Notes under the pieces: generated by a model | Databases searched by the model: none | The model's input: only the letters and a program-made list of their open reading frames with translations | Told to the model about the DNA's origin: nothing | Shown: one piece after another, positions 35,170 to 43,901 of the stretch | Layout of the letters: the number at the start of each line of letters is the position of its first letter | How positions within the stretch are numbered: position 1 is the first letter of the stretch | Translations under genes and position numbers: made by a program | Source of the DNA: Gemmobacter denitrificans | Lineage (GTDB): Bacteria; Pseudomonadota; Alphaproteobacteria; Rhodobacterales; Rhodobacteraceae | Assembly (NCBI RefSeq): GCF_036964905.1 | Contig: NZ_JBALHR010000003.1 | Location: 310,001-374,000 of the forward strand | Reading direction: 5' to 3' | DNA length: 64,000 nt

Positions 35170-35837
35170 GTGCATGGCCCGATCCGCAACCCGACGCCAT
35201 GCAGGGTTTCAACGGCATCCGCAGCCCCGGCCTCGGTCAGTTTGCGACGCAGGTTGCGGATATGGCTGTCCAGCGTGCGGTCGGCCACCGGGCTGCCCGC
35301 CCCCCAGATCGCCGTAACCAACTGCCCACGCGTGACCACCTGCCCGCCCGACTGCATCAACCGTGCCAACAGCGTCATCTCCGTGGCGGTGAGGGCAATC
35401 ACGATTTCGCCGAACCGACAGTCATGCCGCCCGGGATCAAGTTGCAGCCGCCCCCGCACCAGCAGGGAAGATGCGCTGCCCTGCGCGCGTTTCAGGATGG
35501 CGCGGGTGCGGGCCACCACTTCGCGCGGGCTGAAGGGTTTGGTTACATAGTCATCGGCCCCCAGTTCCAGCCCCAGAATACGGTCGATCTCTTCATCGCG
35601 GGCGCTCAGAAACAGGATCGGTATCTGAGAGAGGGCGCGCAGGCGGCGACACACTTCCAGCCCGTCCATCTCGGGCAGACCGATATCCAGCACCACCAGA
35701 TCGGGCGCTTCGCGTTGGGCATGGATCAGTGCGCTGCGGCCATCGGCGGCGGTGATCGTGGCAAAACCTGCCCGGTCGAAGGCGATGGTCAGCACTTCGC
35801 GCAGCCGGGGGTCATCGTCCACGATCAGGATTTTCAT
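35166..35837 (-). CDS. OmpR/PhoB-family response regulator
   Basis: A 223-residue two-domain regulator. The receiver has the acidic pocket DDDPRLREV and the phosphorylated Asp51 in LVVLDIGLPEMDGLEVC, with the Lys in ADDYVTKPFSPREVVAR. The C-terminal winged helix includes LTATEMTLLARLMQSGGQVV and the recognition region RTLDSHIRNLRRKL. The start at 35837 (MKILIVDDD) lies within the 3' end of the DUF4173 gene (26-bp overlap); the stop overlaps the kinase start by 4 bp. Target genes unknown. Confidence 0.93.
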   Translation of the reverse strand: MKILIVDDDPRLREVLTIAFDRAGFATITAADGRSALIHAQREAPDLVVLDIGLPEMDGLEVCRRLRALSQIPILFLSARDEEIDRILGLELGADDYVTKPFSPREVVARTRAILKRAQGSASSLLVRGRLQLDPGRHDCRFGEIVIALTATEMTLLARLMQSGGQVVTRGQLVTAIWGAGSPVADRTLDSHIRNLRRKLTEAGAADAVETLHGVGLRIGPCT

Positions 35838-37272
35838 GCAGCCCATCCTCCAATGCCTTCACATAGCGGCGCACGCGCCAATCGCGAAAGCCCCAATCGC
35901 GCCAGTCCTGCGTTTCAGGCGGGTCGATCCGGCATCCGATCCGTGCATCCATCAGCGCTGCCGCAGCTGTCGGGCCAAGGGTTTCGCACAGATAATAGCT
36001 ATCGATCGGGGCACCGCGTCGCAGGGTTTCGCGCACGATCAGATCGGCGAAGTTGATAAAGCAGCACAGATACAACGTGACGATCCCAAGTGCCGCAGCC
36101 CGGTGCAGCAGCCAACCATTGTCGCGCCGCAAGGCAATCTGGGCCAGTGTCAGCCCGAGCCCGGCTGCAACCAGCGCCATCCAGATCGCGGCATGGGCGC
36201 GCAGATAGGTCACGCCAAAGGCATCGACATAGAGATCCAGCCGCAGCAGGGCCGATCCGACCAATGCCATGTTCTGCACCAGCCACAGCAGAAGCAGCAG
36301 GCGCAGCCCGCGGTGTTCGTCGGTCCAGGGCCGCGCTGCCAGGGCAAAGGCCCCGGCCAGAAGCGCAGTCACCAACAGCGGATAGGCGCCACGATGGGCA
36401 TATGCGGCATGGCTGGTGCCGGGGGGCAATTCGGCCCCGGTCCAGAGAAAGGCGGCATCCATCGCGGTCTGCACGGCGAGGATCAGATTGAACAATACCA
36501 ACGCCCGGCTGACCGAAGCGGCGTTGACCCCGAAAATGCCGCGTGGGGCGGCGAAGATGGTCCGGTTTTGCGGTCGGGGCGCAGGGGGCAGCAGCAGGGG
36601 TAGCAGAATCAGGCCCGACCCGGCCCAGAACATCCCGCGCATTGCAAGGCTTGGGTCCGGGCTGGCGAGAGCCTCGCCCAGCCAGCGTTCCAGAACTGGA
36701 TTCGCCTCGGCCAAAAGCCCCAGCAGCAGCAGCCCACCCCCGATGGGGAGCGCCCAGCCCCGCAAGATCTGGCCGGATTTCCAGGTGGCGCCTGCGGTTC
36801 GGGCGGCGCGGAATTCGGCCTCGAGCAGTGCCAGACCGGCGATCGGTGATCTTGCCAGCAGGCTGCGCGCACCCGCCGCTGCGCCCTGACTTCCAAATGC
36901 CAGCCAGCCAAGCGCCACCAGAAGACCGGCCATCCAGAACAGCAGCGACAGCACCTGCAGGTGTTCGACCACCGGCAGGAAGCTGATCCCCAGCAGGATC
37001 GCCGGTGCCAGCACCCCGTCGCGACGGCCCCGGCACAGGGCGGCGGCCGCAAAGATCGTGGCCCCGAACAGCACCAGCGACAGCCCGGCTTCGTGTTGCC
37101 AGAACAGCGCATCGGCGAGGATCACCAGCCCTGCGGCCGACCAAAGCGCCCGCCGCCCCGGACGGCGCGCGGGGGGCGTTTCCGGGGTGGTTTCGGGCGG
37201 CTGGTCATCCAGCCACCAGCCATCCCGCAGGATGGCATTGGGTATTCCGGTGCTGATCCAATCCTGTGGCAT
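35812..37272 (-). CDS. DUF4173 (DUF4153-like) multi-spanning membrane protein
   Basis: A 486-residue protein with about 11-12 hydrophobic segments, beginning after a soluble N-terminus of about 40 residues. The run TYLRAHAAIWMALVAAGLGL and LCCFINFADLIVRETLRRG are typical of the DUF4173 family. The soluble C-terminal tail contains a Trp-rich stretch, DWRDWGFRDWRVRRYVKALE. Its function is not established. It overlaps the response-regulator gene by 26 bp and so belongs to the same operon as the two-component system. Confidence 0.8.
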   Translation of the reverse strand: MPQDWISTGIPNAILRDGWWLDDQPPETTPETPPARRPGRRALWSAAGLVILADALFWQHEAGLSLVLFGATIFAAAALCRGRRDGVLAPAILLGISFLPVVEHLQVLSLLFWMAGLLVALGWLAFGSQGAAAGARSLLARSPIAGLALLEAEFRAARTAGATWKSGQILRGWALPIGGGLLLLGLLAEANPVLERWLGEALASPDPSLAMRGMFWAGSGLILLPLLLPPAPRPQNRTIFAAPRGIFGVNAASVSRALVLFNLILAVQTAMDAAFLWTGAELPPGTSHAAYAHRGAYPLLVTALLAGAFALAARPWTDEHRGLRLLLLLWLVQNMALVGSALLRLDLYVDAFGVTYLRAHAAIWMALVAAGLGLTLAQIALRRDNGWLLHRAAALGIVTLYLCCFINFADLIVRETLRRGAPIDSYYLCETLGPTAAAALMDARIGCRIDPPETQDWRDWGFRDWRVRRYVKALEDGLHENPDRGR

Positions 37273-37356
37273 CGCCAGTCTCCTGTTGTTGACAGGACAG
37301 GGATGCCGCAGGTGCTGTGCAGCCCCGGCGCAGCGGTCGTGCAGGTTTTGTGCAGA

Positions 37357-38346
37357 TCAGCCGAAAAGCCCTTGCCAGCAGGGTTGCAGATCGCCGGGCA
37401 TGGGGCGCGCTTCATGAACTGCGCGGGCAATGGCGCGCGACAGGCAGGCCGCTGCGGCATGACCGATCTGATACAGGTCTCGGATCGGTTCGGCCATCGG
37501 GCGGGCCCCGGTTGCGGCCGCAAAGACCAGATCGCCATCCAGCAACGTATGCGATGGCACGATGGCCCGGGCCATCCCGTCTTGCGCCGCAGTGGCGACG
37601 CGCAGCGCTTCGGCCTGTGTCAGTGCCGCATCGGTTGCGACAATGGCGATGGTAGTCGCCTCGCCCTGCTGCTTCATCGGCAGCGAATCGGCGGCGGGGG
37701 GGAAGCTGGCGGGCAGACCCAACCCGCCGAATTCGGCCTCCATCTCCCACGGGGCGGCCCAGAAATGCGGCCCATTGCCCACTGTGACCGACCCGAGCGC
37801 ATTGACCACGACCAGCGCGGCAACGGTAATCCCGCTGTCCAGCACTGCCGAGGCCGACCCAAGCCCGCCCTTCAGCCAACCTGTTGCCGCGCCATAGCCT
37901 GCGCCGGCTGTGCCAAGCGCGAAATCAGGCGCAGCCGCCTGCAGCGCGGCCAGCCCCAGATTGGAATAGGGATTGCGCTGCCAGCCCTTGTCGCCGCCAT
38001 TCAGCAGATCAAAGACAATTGCCCCGGGCACGATGGGCACGCGCTGATGCCCGACTGCGAACCCCCGCCCCATCGCGCGCAACCCGTCTGCGACGCCGGA
38101 AGCCGCATCCAGCCCAAAGGCCGACCCGCCCGACAGCGTGATCGCATCAACCTGTTGCACCAGCCTGTCGGGCGCCAGCAGATCGGTTTCCCGCGTGCCG
38201 GGGGCGCCGCCCATGATGCTGACTGCAGCCGTAAAGGGCTGATCGGCCAGCAGCACCGTACAGCCAGACCGCAGGTCTGCGTCATGGGCATGACCCACAC
38301 GCAGCCCTGCGACATCGGTGATCAGGTTCCGTTCGCCCCGCCGCAT
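37357..38346 (-). CDS. P1 (S58/DmpA-like) family peptidase
   Basis: A 329-residue N-terminal-nucleophile-type aminopeptidase/amidase related to DmpA and NylC, which self-cleaves to expose a Ser/Thr. The family start ITDVAGLRVGHAHDADLRSG is present, as is LSGGSAFGLDAASGVADGLR. The likely cleavage/nucleophile site is Gly-Ser in VVVNALGSVTVGNG near residue 185. The start at 38346 (MRRGERNLITD) is preferred over an upstream ATG whose residues do not match the family. Substrate unknown. Confidence 0.88.
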   Translation of the reverse strand: MRRGERNLITDVAGLRVGHAHDADLRSGCTVLLADQPFTAAVSIMGGAPGTRETDLLAPDRLVQQVDAITLSGGSAFGLDAASGVADGLRAMGRGFAVGHQRVPIVPGAIVFDLLNGGDKGWQRNPYSNLGLAALQAAAPDFALGTAGAGYGAATGWLKGGLGSASAVLDSGITVAALVVVNALGSVTVGNGPHFWAAPWEMEAEFGGLGLPASFPPAADSLPMKQQGEATTIAIVATDAALTQAEALRVATAAQDGMARAIVPSHTLLDGDLVFAAATGARPMAEPIRDLYQIGHAAAACLSRAIARAVHEARPMPGDLQPCWQGLFG

Positions 38347-38421
38347 GATACCCCCGTTGCAACCTGCCTTCAGGCTGCACCCGGCAGGCACGGCGGGGCA
38401 AGACCGAAACCGGGGTGCAGA

Positions 38422-38748
38422 TCAGAAATCGAAGATCTCGCCCAGCAGGCTTTTGCGCTTCTTGGGTTTGTAGCCCCTGCGATAATCGTCGTCATCGTCA
38501 TCATGGTCGCGCCGATAGCCGCCCCGTGGCGGTTCTGGCATGTAATGCTGGGGCTGCGGCGGGGGCATCTGCGGTTGAACCGGTGCCACCATCGGCTGCG
38601 GCACCACCGGCACGGCGGCGCTGCGTTCGATGATCTTGTCCAACTCGCCCCGGTCCAGCCAGATACCACGGCATTTGGGGCAATAATCGATCTCGATTCC
38701 CTGACGATCCATCATCACCAGGGTTTCATTGTCCACAGGGCAGCGCAT
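38422..38748 (-). CDS. zf-TFIIB domain protein with charged C-terminal tail
   Basis: A 108-residue protein. The N-terminal zinc ribbon has CPVDNETLVMMDRQGIEIDY followed by CPKCRGIWLDRGELDKIIE, the full zf-TFIIB signature. A proline/glutamine-rich middle (PQPQHYMPEPP) leads to a tail with six consecutive Asp (DHDDDDDDY) and then a basic patch (KPKKRKS). The start at 38748 (MRCPVDNET) is used. Function unknown; such proteins are common in alphaproteobacteria. Confidence 0.85.
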   Translation of the reverse strand: MRCPVDNETLVMMDRQGIEIDYCPKCRGIWLDRGELDKIIERSAAVPVVPQPMVAPVQPQMPPPQPQHYMPEPPRGGYRRDHDDDDDDYRRGYKPKKRKSLLGEIFDF

Positions 38749-38872
38749 GGTCACTCCTTTGCAGCTTTGCACAGATGTGGGGGCCGCAGGCGCACAGACA
38801 AGTGTAGGCCTGCCAACTTGTGACCGCACCCCGCACGGCATAGCTTGCAGATCAGTGAACAGGGAGCATCCG

Positions 38873-39718
38873 ATGACTGACCCGACCTATACCCCGCCCA
38901 AAGTCTGGACCTGGGACAAGGATAATGGCGGCAAGTTCGCCTCGACCAACCGCCCGATTGCCGGGGCCACGCATGAGGCCGAATTGCCGCGCGGCCAGCA
39001 CGACCTGCAGCTGTATTCTCTGGCCACGCCCAATGGGCAGAAGGTCACCATCATGCTGGAGGAACTGGTCGAAGCCGGGCTTCTGGCCGATTACGACGCA
39101 TGGCTGATCCAGATTTCCGGCGATCAGTTCGGATCGGGTTTTGTGGCGGTGAACCCGAATTCCAAGATCCCGGCGATGATGGATCATTCGGGCGAAACCC
39201 CGGTCCGGCTGTTCGAAAGCGGGTCGATCCTGATCCATCTTGCTGAGAAGTTTGGGGCTTTTCTGCCCAAATCCGGCCCGGCCCGTACCGAAGTGTTGAA
39301 CTGGCTGATGTGGCAGATGGGTTCGGCCCCGTTTCTGGGCGGTGGCTTTGGCCATTTCTACGCCTATGCGCCGGAGAAATACGAATACCCGATCAACCGC
39401 TATGCGATGGAGACCAAGCGCCAATTGGATGTGCTGGATCGCCGTCTGGCCGAGGTGCCCTTTATTGCCGGTGATGATTATTCGATAGCCGATATGGCGA
39501 TCTGGCCTTGGTACGGTGGCCTTGTGCTCGGGCGGGCCTATAATGCGGCAGAATTTCTTGATGTGAAATCCTACCGCAATGTCGTGGCCTGGGCCGAAAG
39601 GATCGATGCCCGCCCGGCAGTCAAACGTGGCAGGATGGTCAACAAGAATTGGGGGCCCGAAGAAGAACAGGTACCCAACCGCCATTCCGCGACCGATTTC
39701 GCGGGCAAGGCGGTCTGA
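38873..39718 (+). CDS. YghU-type glutathione S-transferase / disulfide-bond oxidoreductase
   Basis: A 281-residue nu-class GST. The N-terminal extension YTPPKVWTWDKDNGGKFAST is characteristic of YghU, and the thioredoxin-like domain has DLQLYSLATPNGQKVTIMLE with NPNSKIPAM. The C-terminal helical domain includes FLGGGFGHFYAYAPEKYEYP. YghU of E. coli binds two glutathiones and acts on disulfides and peroxides. The start at 38873 follows AGGGAG by 7 bp. Followed by two hairpins. Confidence 0.92.
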   Translation: MTDPTYTPPKVWTWDKDNGGKFASTNRPIAGATHEAELPRGQHDLQLYSLATPNGQKVTIMLEELVEAGLLADYDAWLIQISGDQFGSGFVAVNPNSKIPAMMDHSGETPVRLFESGSILIHLAEKFGAFLPKSGPARTEVLNWLMWQMGSAPFLGGGFGHFYAYAPEKYEYPINRYAMETKRQLDVLDRRLAEVPFIAGDDYSIADMAIWPWYGGLVLGRAYNAAEFLDVKSYRNVVAWAERIDARPAVKRGRMVNKNWGPEEEQVPNRHSATDFAGKAV

Positions 39719-39736
39719 GAGCGGCAGGTAGCTCCG

Positions 39737-39774
39737 GAAACTGCGCGATATGGCAAATAAGCGCGCGCAGTTTC
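39737..39774 (+). terminator. Long-loop hairpin directly after the YghU gene
   Basis: GAAACTGCGCG (39737-39747) and CGCGCAGTTTC (39764-39774) are exact 11-bp inverted repeats with a 16-nt loop, starting 18 bp after the stop codon. The TTT lies within the second arm, so a terminator is likely. Confidence 0.5.
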
Positions 39775-39802
39775 TTGCATATGCGCTCATGCAATCGTCT
39801 TG

Positions 39803-39830
39803 GTCCGCATCTGGTATGCCAGATGCGGAC
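39803..39830. terminator. 12-bp perfect stem-loop
   Basis: GTCCGCATCTGG and CCAGATGCGGAC are perfect complements with a TATG loop, followed on the plus strand by TTCTACTT. It lies between convergent genes and could terminate from either side. Confidence 0.55.
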
Positions 39831-40068
39831 TTCTACTTACCCCAAGGCCGAAACGGGAAGGGTTCTTGTCTGGATGGTTGTCATCGGTGCCAAGCTTGCT
39901 CAGAGGCGGCCACAAATGACGCGTTCAACATGATGACTCTGGCCGGCAGATACGATCCCCCAGACCGGACGGGCTGACGTAAAGTGTGTGACGGCATCAG
40001 ACCTGCAGTGCGGTGGCCCCAATACGGTGGCATCGCAAGCGCAGCACAATCCTAAACGCAGAGCCAGG

Positions 40069-41445
40069 TTATCCTGCCATCCGCAGATGCGGGTTCGAAT
40101 CACCGCCCATTCTTTGGGCGCTACCGGTTGTCTTGAAGCCCGAAACTTGGCGCGAAAGGTTGCGCGCATCGTCGGCGAGCAGGGAGCTGGTCGCCGTCGA
40201 TTCTTCGACCATCGCCGCATTGCGCTGGGTCACCGTATCTAGATGCGCCACGCTTGTGTTGATTTCACCCAGTGAAACCGACTGTTCCGATGTCACCCGT
40301 GCAATCTCCGATATGCCCGAATGGATCTTGGCAACTCCTGCGATGATCTTGTTCAGTTCTTTCCCGGCTTCGCCGACCAGGCCAACCCCTTCGGACACCA
40401 GCCGTGAACTTTCGGCGATCAGCCCCCGGATTTCACTTGCCGCAGCCGCAGAGCGCTGCGCCAGCGCGCGGACTTCGGAGGCGACAACAGCGAAACCGCG
40501 CCCGGCATCCCCAGCCCGCGCTGCTTCGACGCCAGCATTCAGGGCCAGCAGGTTGGTCTGGAACGCGATGTCATTGATCACCGAGATGATCTGGGCGATC
40601 TGCTTGGATGAGCTTTCGATGTCGGACATGGCGCCAATCGCGCTGCTGACCACCTTGCCGCCATTTTCTGCCGTATTGGCGGCCGCGTTGGCCGCGGCTT
40701 CCATCTGGGTCGCAACCCCTGCGGTTCCTTTCAGGTTCGAGCTTAGCGTTGCAATTGCAGCGGCAGTCTCGGCCAGGGCAGCTGCCTGAGATTCGGTACG
40801 GCGCGACAGGTCGGTCGAAGATTGCTTCAACTCTTCAGCGGCATTCTCAACGGATTGCGACACCTTTCCCACTGTGGCGAGGGCCGTGTTCAGCCCTTCG
40901 ACCGCCCCATTGAACGCCTTTGCCAACAAAGCCATGTCGGCTGTGCCACAATGGCCGACGCGATGTGTCAGGTCGCCCTGGCTCAAACGATCCAGCGCCA
41001 CGGAAATCAGATCGATTCCCTTTTGGCGTTCCGTGATGTCGGTGGCAATCTTGATGACCTTCGTCACCTTGCCATCCGCCGCGATATAGGGGGCATAGGT
41101 CGCCTGAATCCACACGCTTGCCCCGGATTTTGCGATGCGCCGGAACTGGTTCGAGAAGGATTTGCCCGAACGCAGATCAGCCCAGAAATCCTGATATTCC
41201 TTGGTATTGACCTGTTCTGATGGCACGAAGATATGGTGGTGCTTTCCCACGATTTCGTTCAGGGAATACCCCATTACGCGCAGGAAGTTCGCGTTGGCCG
41301 TGACCACCTTGCCATCGGGATCGAATTCGATCGTGGCTTGGGATTTGTCGATGACGGAACGGTACACCTCTGCCAGCTCCACGCTTGCGCTGTTGGTCTG
41401 GACGTTGGTTTGATGACTTGGCTGTGTCTTCGAGTTCCAGAACAT
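40069..41445 (-). CDS. Soluble PAS-domain chemoreceptor
   Basis: A 458-residue chemotaxis transducer without membrane segments. Residues about 25-140 form a PAS domain with the PAC end (IEFDPDGKVVTANANFLRVM, ITERQKGIDL), similar to aerotaxis receptors that bind heme or flavin. A HAMP-like linker and the signalling coiled coil follow, with tip INDIAFQTNLLALNAGVEAA and GRGFAVVASEVRALAQRSA. It is divergent from pqqABCDE. The C-terminal 20 residues are not typical of the family. Signal unknown. Confidence 0.93.
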   Translation of the reverse strand: MFWNSKTQPSHQTNVQTNSASVELAEVYRSVIDKSQATIEFDPDGKVVTANANFLRVMGYSLNEIVGKHHHIFVPSEQVNTKEYQDFWADLRSGKSFSNQFRRIAKSGASVWIQATYAPYIAADGKVTKVIKIATDITERQKGIDLISVALDRLSQGDLTHRVGHCGTADMALLAKAFNGAVEGLNTALATVGKVSQSVENAAEELKQSSTDLSRRTESQAAALAETAAAIATLSSNLKGTAGVATQMEAAANAAANTAENGGKVVSSAIGAMSDIESSSKQIAQIISVINDIAFQTNLLALNAGVEAARAGDAGRGFAVVASEVRALAQRSAAAASEIRGLIAESSRLVSEGVGLVGEAGKELNKIIAGVAKIHSGISEIARVTSEQSVSLGEINTSVAHLDTVTQRNAAMVEESTATSSLLADDARNLSRQVSGFKTTGSAQRMGGDSNPHLRMAG

Positions 41446-41853
41446 TTACTGTGCTACCTTGTGGCATGTGGCTTTGGCCAGTTAAGGGCGCGGCTCCTAA
41501 TTTTGTGTGAAGACCAAAGCCGGATTTGTCGCGAAGTTGACTCAGTCATACGAGTTATCGTGGCTGCCCAGGTCGGATTGGCTGCCCGCAAAGCCCTTGG
41601 TGGCGAGGGTGGCGGTGTCGTCACTCATGGGTTGAGTGTCGCGGGCCTGACAGATCGTATGGGCTGCAACCCCGATGCCTTTGCCCGGATCAACCGGGCC
41701 ACAGACCGGGTATGGGGATGGATATGGGCGGGGCGCGAGCGGCCCCGTGCGGCCGGATTGGCAGGTCGCAATACCAAAGTTCAATTGGCCGTCTCGGACG
41801 GTTTTCCTACTGTGGCTTATTGGGGAATGGCCCCCAAAGTTAGGGAGGAAATG
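41446..41853. other. Long divergent leader/promoter region upstream of pqqA
   Basis: About 400 bp with no supported gene separate the chemoreceptor start from pqqA. It contains the palindrome TGACTCAGTCA (41538-41548), a sequence AGACCAAAGCCG (41511-41522) that matches the CGACCAAAGTCG motif at 10 of 12 positions, and a short stem CCGTC-TCG-GACGG followed by TTTT (41789-41805), about 50 nt before pqqA. GGGAGGAA precedes the pqqA start. Confidence 0.5.
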
Positions 41854-41955
41854 ATGGCTTGGAAGAAACCCACTGCCAAGGCGATTGCCTGCGGTATGGA
41901 AATCAACATGTACGGCCCGTCAGAAGACGATCGCCGCCCCGACACCGGGGTCTGA
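41854..41955 (+). CDS. pqqA: PQQ precursor peptide PqqA
   Basis: A 33-residue peptide, too short for most gene callers, that supplies the Glu and Tyr backbone of pyrroloquinoline quinone. The crosslinked pair is Glu16 and Tyr20 in MEINMYGPS (E-x3-Y), where many homologues have EVTMY. The N-terminus MAWKKPTAK is standard. ATG ATG occurs at 41851/41854; the second gives better spacing from GGGAGG (41843-41848). First gene of pqqABCDE. Confidence 0.95.
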   Translation: MAWKKPTAKAIACGMEINMYGPSEDDRRPDTGV

Positions 41956-41968
41956 TCCGGTTGTTCAG

Positions 41969-42862
41969 GTGCGACTGATCGTACTTGGGGCAGGCGCTGG
42001 CGGTGGCTTGCCCCAATGGAATTGTGCATGCCTGCAATGCGCTGCTGCGCGGAAGGGGCGCATCCCGGGCATGACCCAATCCTCGCTGGCCGTATCGGCA
42101 GATGGGCTGGCTTGGGTCTTGCTGAATGCCTCGCCCGACCTGCGCCAGCAGCTTTTTGCGACGCCTGCGCTGCATCCCACCGGGTTGCGCGACAGCCCTG
42201 TCAAAGCGGTTGTCCTGACCAATGGCGATGTGGATCACATTGCAGGCCTGTTGACGCTTCGGGAAAAATCGCCGTTCCGGTTGTTTGCCACGCGGGCCAC
42301 GCTGGATGTGCTGGCAGCCAATTCCGTGTTCGCCGTGCTGGACCCCGAACTGGTGCGCCCCGAGGTGATCACGCTGGATCAGCCGTTTGAACCGCTGCCC
42401 GGTCTGGTGATGACACCCCACGCCGTTCCGGGGAAGGTGCCGCTTTACCTGGAAGGCGCAGAGACCGCGCTGAACCTGAAGGCCATGGGTGAACAGACCA
42501 TCGGGATCACCATTGAAAAGGCCGGCCACAGGGTTGAATACATTCCAGGTTGTGCGGATGTGCCGGATTGGCTGATCGCGCGCTTGGCCAGGTCAGATGT
42601 GCTGCTGTTTGATGGCACGATCTGGACCGATGAAGAGATGCTGGCCTCGGGCACCGGCAGGAAGACGGGGGCAAGGATGGGCCATATCGCCATGTCAGGC
42701 CCGAATGGGTCGATGGAGCGGCTGGCATCACTGCGCGCGCGCAAACTGTTCATCCATATCAACAATACCAATCCAGCCCTTTTGCCGGATAGCCCTGCAC
42801 GACAGGCGTTGTTGCGCAATGGCTGGGAACTTGCGCAGGACGGATTAGAAATCACGCTATGA
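41969..42862 (+). CDS. pqqB: PQQ biosynthesis protein PqqB
   Basis: A 297-residue metallo-beta-lactamase-fold hydroxylase of PQQ biosynthesis. The diagnostic start RLIVLGAGAGGGLPQWNCAC is followed by the zinc-binding Cys pair and the metal motif NGDVDHIAGLL. The start is placed at GTG 41969, which gives the standard N-terminus; an in-frame ATG at 41885 would add residues that overlap pqqA. The stop overlaps pqqC by 4 bp. Confidence 0.95.
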   Translation: MRLIVLGAGAGGGLPQWNCACLQCAAARKGRIPGMTQSSLAVSADGLAWVLLNASPDLRQQLFATPALHPTGLRDSPVKAVVLTNGDVDHIAGLLTLREKSPFRLFATRATLDVLAANSVFAVLDPELVRPEVITLDQPFEPLPGLVMTPHAVPGKVPLYLEGAETALNLKAMGEQTIGITIEKAGHRVEYIPGCADVPDWLIARLARSDVLLFDGTIWTDEEMLASGTGRKTGARMGHIAMSGPNGSMERLASLRARKLFIHINNTNPALLPDSPARQALLRNGWELAQDGLEITL

Positions 42863-43626
42863 CCGCATTCATGACGCCGCCCGCCATCGACGCCCCGCTG
42901 CCCCGCGCCGAATTCGAAGCCCGTCTGCGCGCCATTGGCGATGCGCGCTATCATGACAAGCATCCGTTCCATGACAGGCTGCATTCCGGGCAGTGCAGCA
43001 TGACCGAAGTGCAGGCCTGGGTCATCAACAGATGGCACTATCAAAGCTCGATCCCGATGAAGGATGCGGCCTTCATGTCGCGCTGCCGCGACCCCGATCT
43101 GCGCCGGGCATGGCGGTCGCGCATCGATGATCATGACGGCGGGCCCGAGTCTGGCGGCGGTATCCGGCGCTGGTTGAAACTGGCCGAGGGCGTCGGGCTT
43201 GATCCGGAGTATGTGGCGTCAGGGGCAGGTGTCATGCCCGCAACGCGCTTTGCGGTGGATGCCTATGTGCGGTTCGTGCGCGATGAGCCGCTGATCGCGG
43301 CCATGGCCTCCAGCCTGACCGAGATGTTCGCGCCTGCCATCCATACAAGGCGGATTGACGGGCTGCTGGAACATTACAGCTTTGCCAACCCCGAAACCGT
43401 GTCCTACTTTCGTCACCGGTTGACCGAAGCGCCCAAGGATGTGCGCTTCACGCTGGATTGGGTGCTGACCCATGCCGTCACGCGCGCCGATCAGGAGGCG
43501 GCGATCGCTGCCCTGACCTTCAAGACCGATGTGCTTTGGGCGCAGCTTGATGCCTTGTGGAATGGCTATGTCGAAGGTCGCATCCCCCCCGGTGCCTGGC
43601 AACCGGGCGAAGGGCAAGCACGATGA
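42859..43626 (+). CDS. pqqC: Pyrroloquinoline-quinone synthase PqqC
   Basis: A 255-residue cofactor-free oxidase for the last PQQ step (ring closure and eight-electron oxidation). The family sequence is intact: RYHDKHPFHDRLHSG, VINRWHYQSSIPMKDAA and the region EMFAPAIHTRRIDGLLEHY. It overlaps pqqB and pqqD by 4 bp each, consistent with tight coupling. Confidence 0.96.
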   Translation: MTAFMTPPAIDAPLPRAEFEARLRAIGDARYHDKHPFHDRLHSGQCSMTEVQAWVINRWHYQSSIPMKDAAFMSRCRDPDLRRAWRSRIDDHDGGPESGGGIRRWLKLAEGVGLDPEYVASGAGVMPATRFAVDAYVRFVRDEPLIAAMASSLTEMFAPAIHTRRIDGLLEHYSFANPETVSYFRHRLTEAPKDVRFTLDWVLTHAVTRADQEAAIAALTFKTDVLWAQLDALWNGYVEGRIPPGAWQPGEGQAR

Positions 43627-43901
43627 CCGGTGATCTGCGCCCCGTCCTGCCGCGTGGCACCCGGCTGCATCAGGATCGGGTGCGCGGTTCCATGGTCCTG
43701 CTTGCGCCGGAACGGGCGCTGATCCTTGATGAGGTTGGCGCGGCCATTCTTGCCGAAGTGGATGGGGTTGCCCCGATTTCGCTGATTGCCGCACGGCTGG
43801 CCGGCCGCTATCAGGCCCCGGTCGATGAGATTGCGGCGGATTGCCGGGAATTTCTGCTGGGCCTTGCCTCTGATCGTCTGGTGGATCTTCATGCCGCGTG
43901 A
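43623..43901 (+). CDS. pqqD: PqqA-binding chaperone PqqD
   Basis: A 92-residue RiPP recognition element that presents PqqA to PqqE. Visible features are LRPVLPRGTRLHQDRVRG, MVLLAPERALILDEVGAAIL and VDEIAADCREFLLGLASDRLV. The start is the ATG inside the pqqC stop (ATGA at 43623). It overlaps pqqE by 11 bp. PqqD and PqqE are separate here, not fused. Confidence 0.94.
   Translation: MTGDLRPVLPRGTRLHQDRVRGSMVLLAPERALILDEVGAAILAEVDGVAPISLIAARLAGRYQAPVDEIAADCREFLLGLASDRLVDLHAA

Larger units (their letters stand above)
39719..40068. other. Intergenic region between the YghU gene and the PAS chemoreceptor
   Basis: This 350-bp gap between two convergent genes contains no supported gene. It holds two hairpins, listed separately, within its first 110 bp. 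The remainder (39835-40068) shows no repeat or promoter that I can support. Confidence 0.6.

Noticed and set aside
36961..38823. Long plus-strand open frame (620 codons) opposite the P1 peptidase and DUF4173 genes
   Set aside because: It is antisense to three genes with clear protein families. Long antisense frames are expected at this GC content; the translated protein is low-complexity and matches no fold by eye.
40080..40110. GGTTCGAATC, a tRNA T-loop-like sequence inside the 3' end of the PAS chemoreceptor gene
   Set aside because: The flanking bases do not form a T stem (mismatches at two of the checked pairs), and no acceptor, D or anticodon arm could be folded around it. It is read as part of the protein C-terminus.
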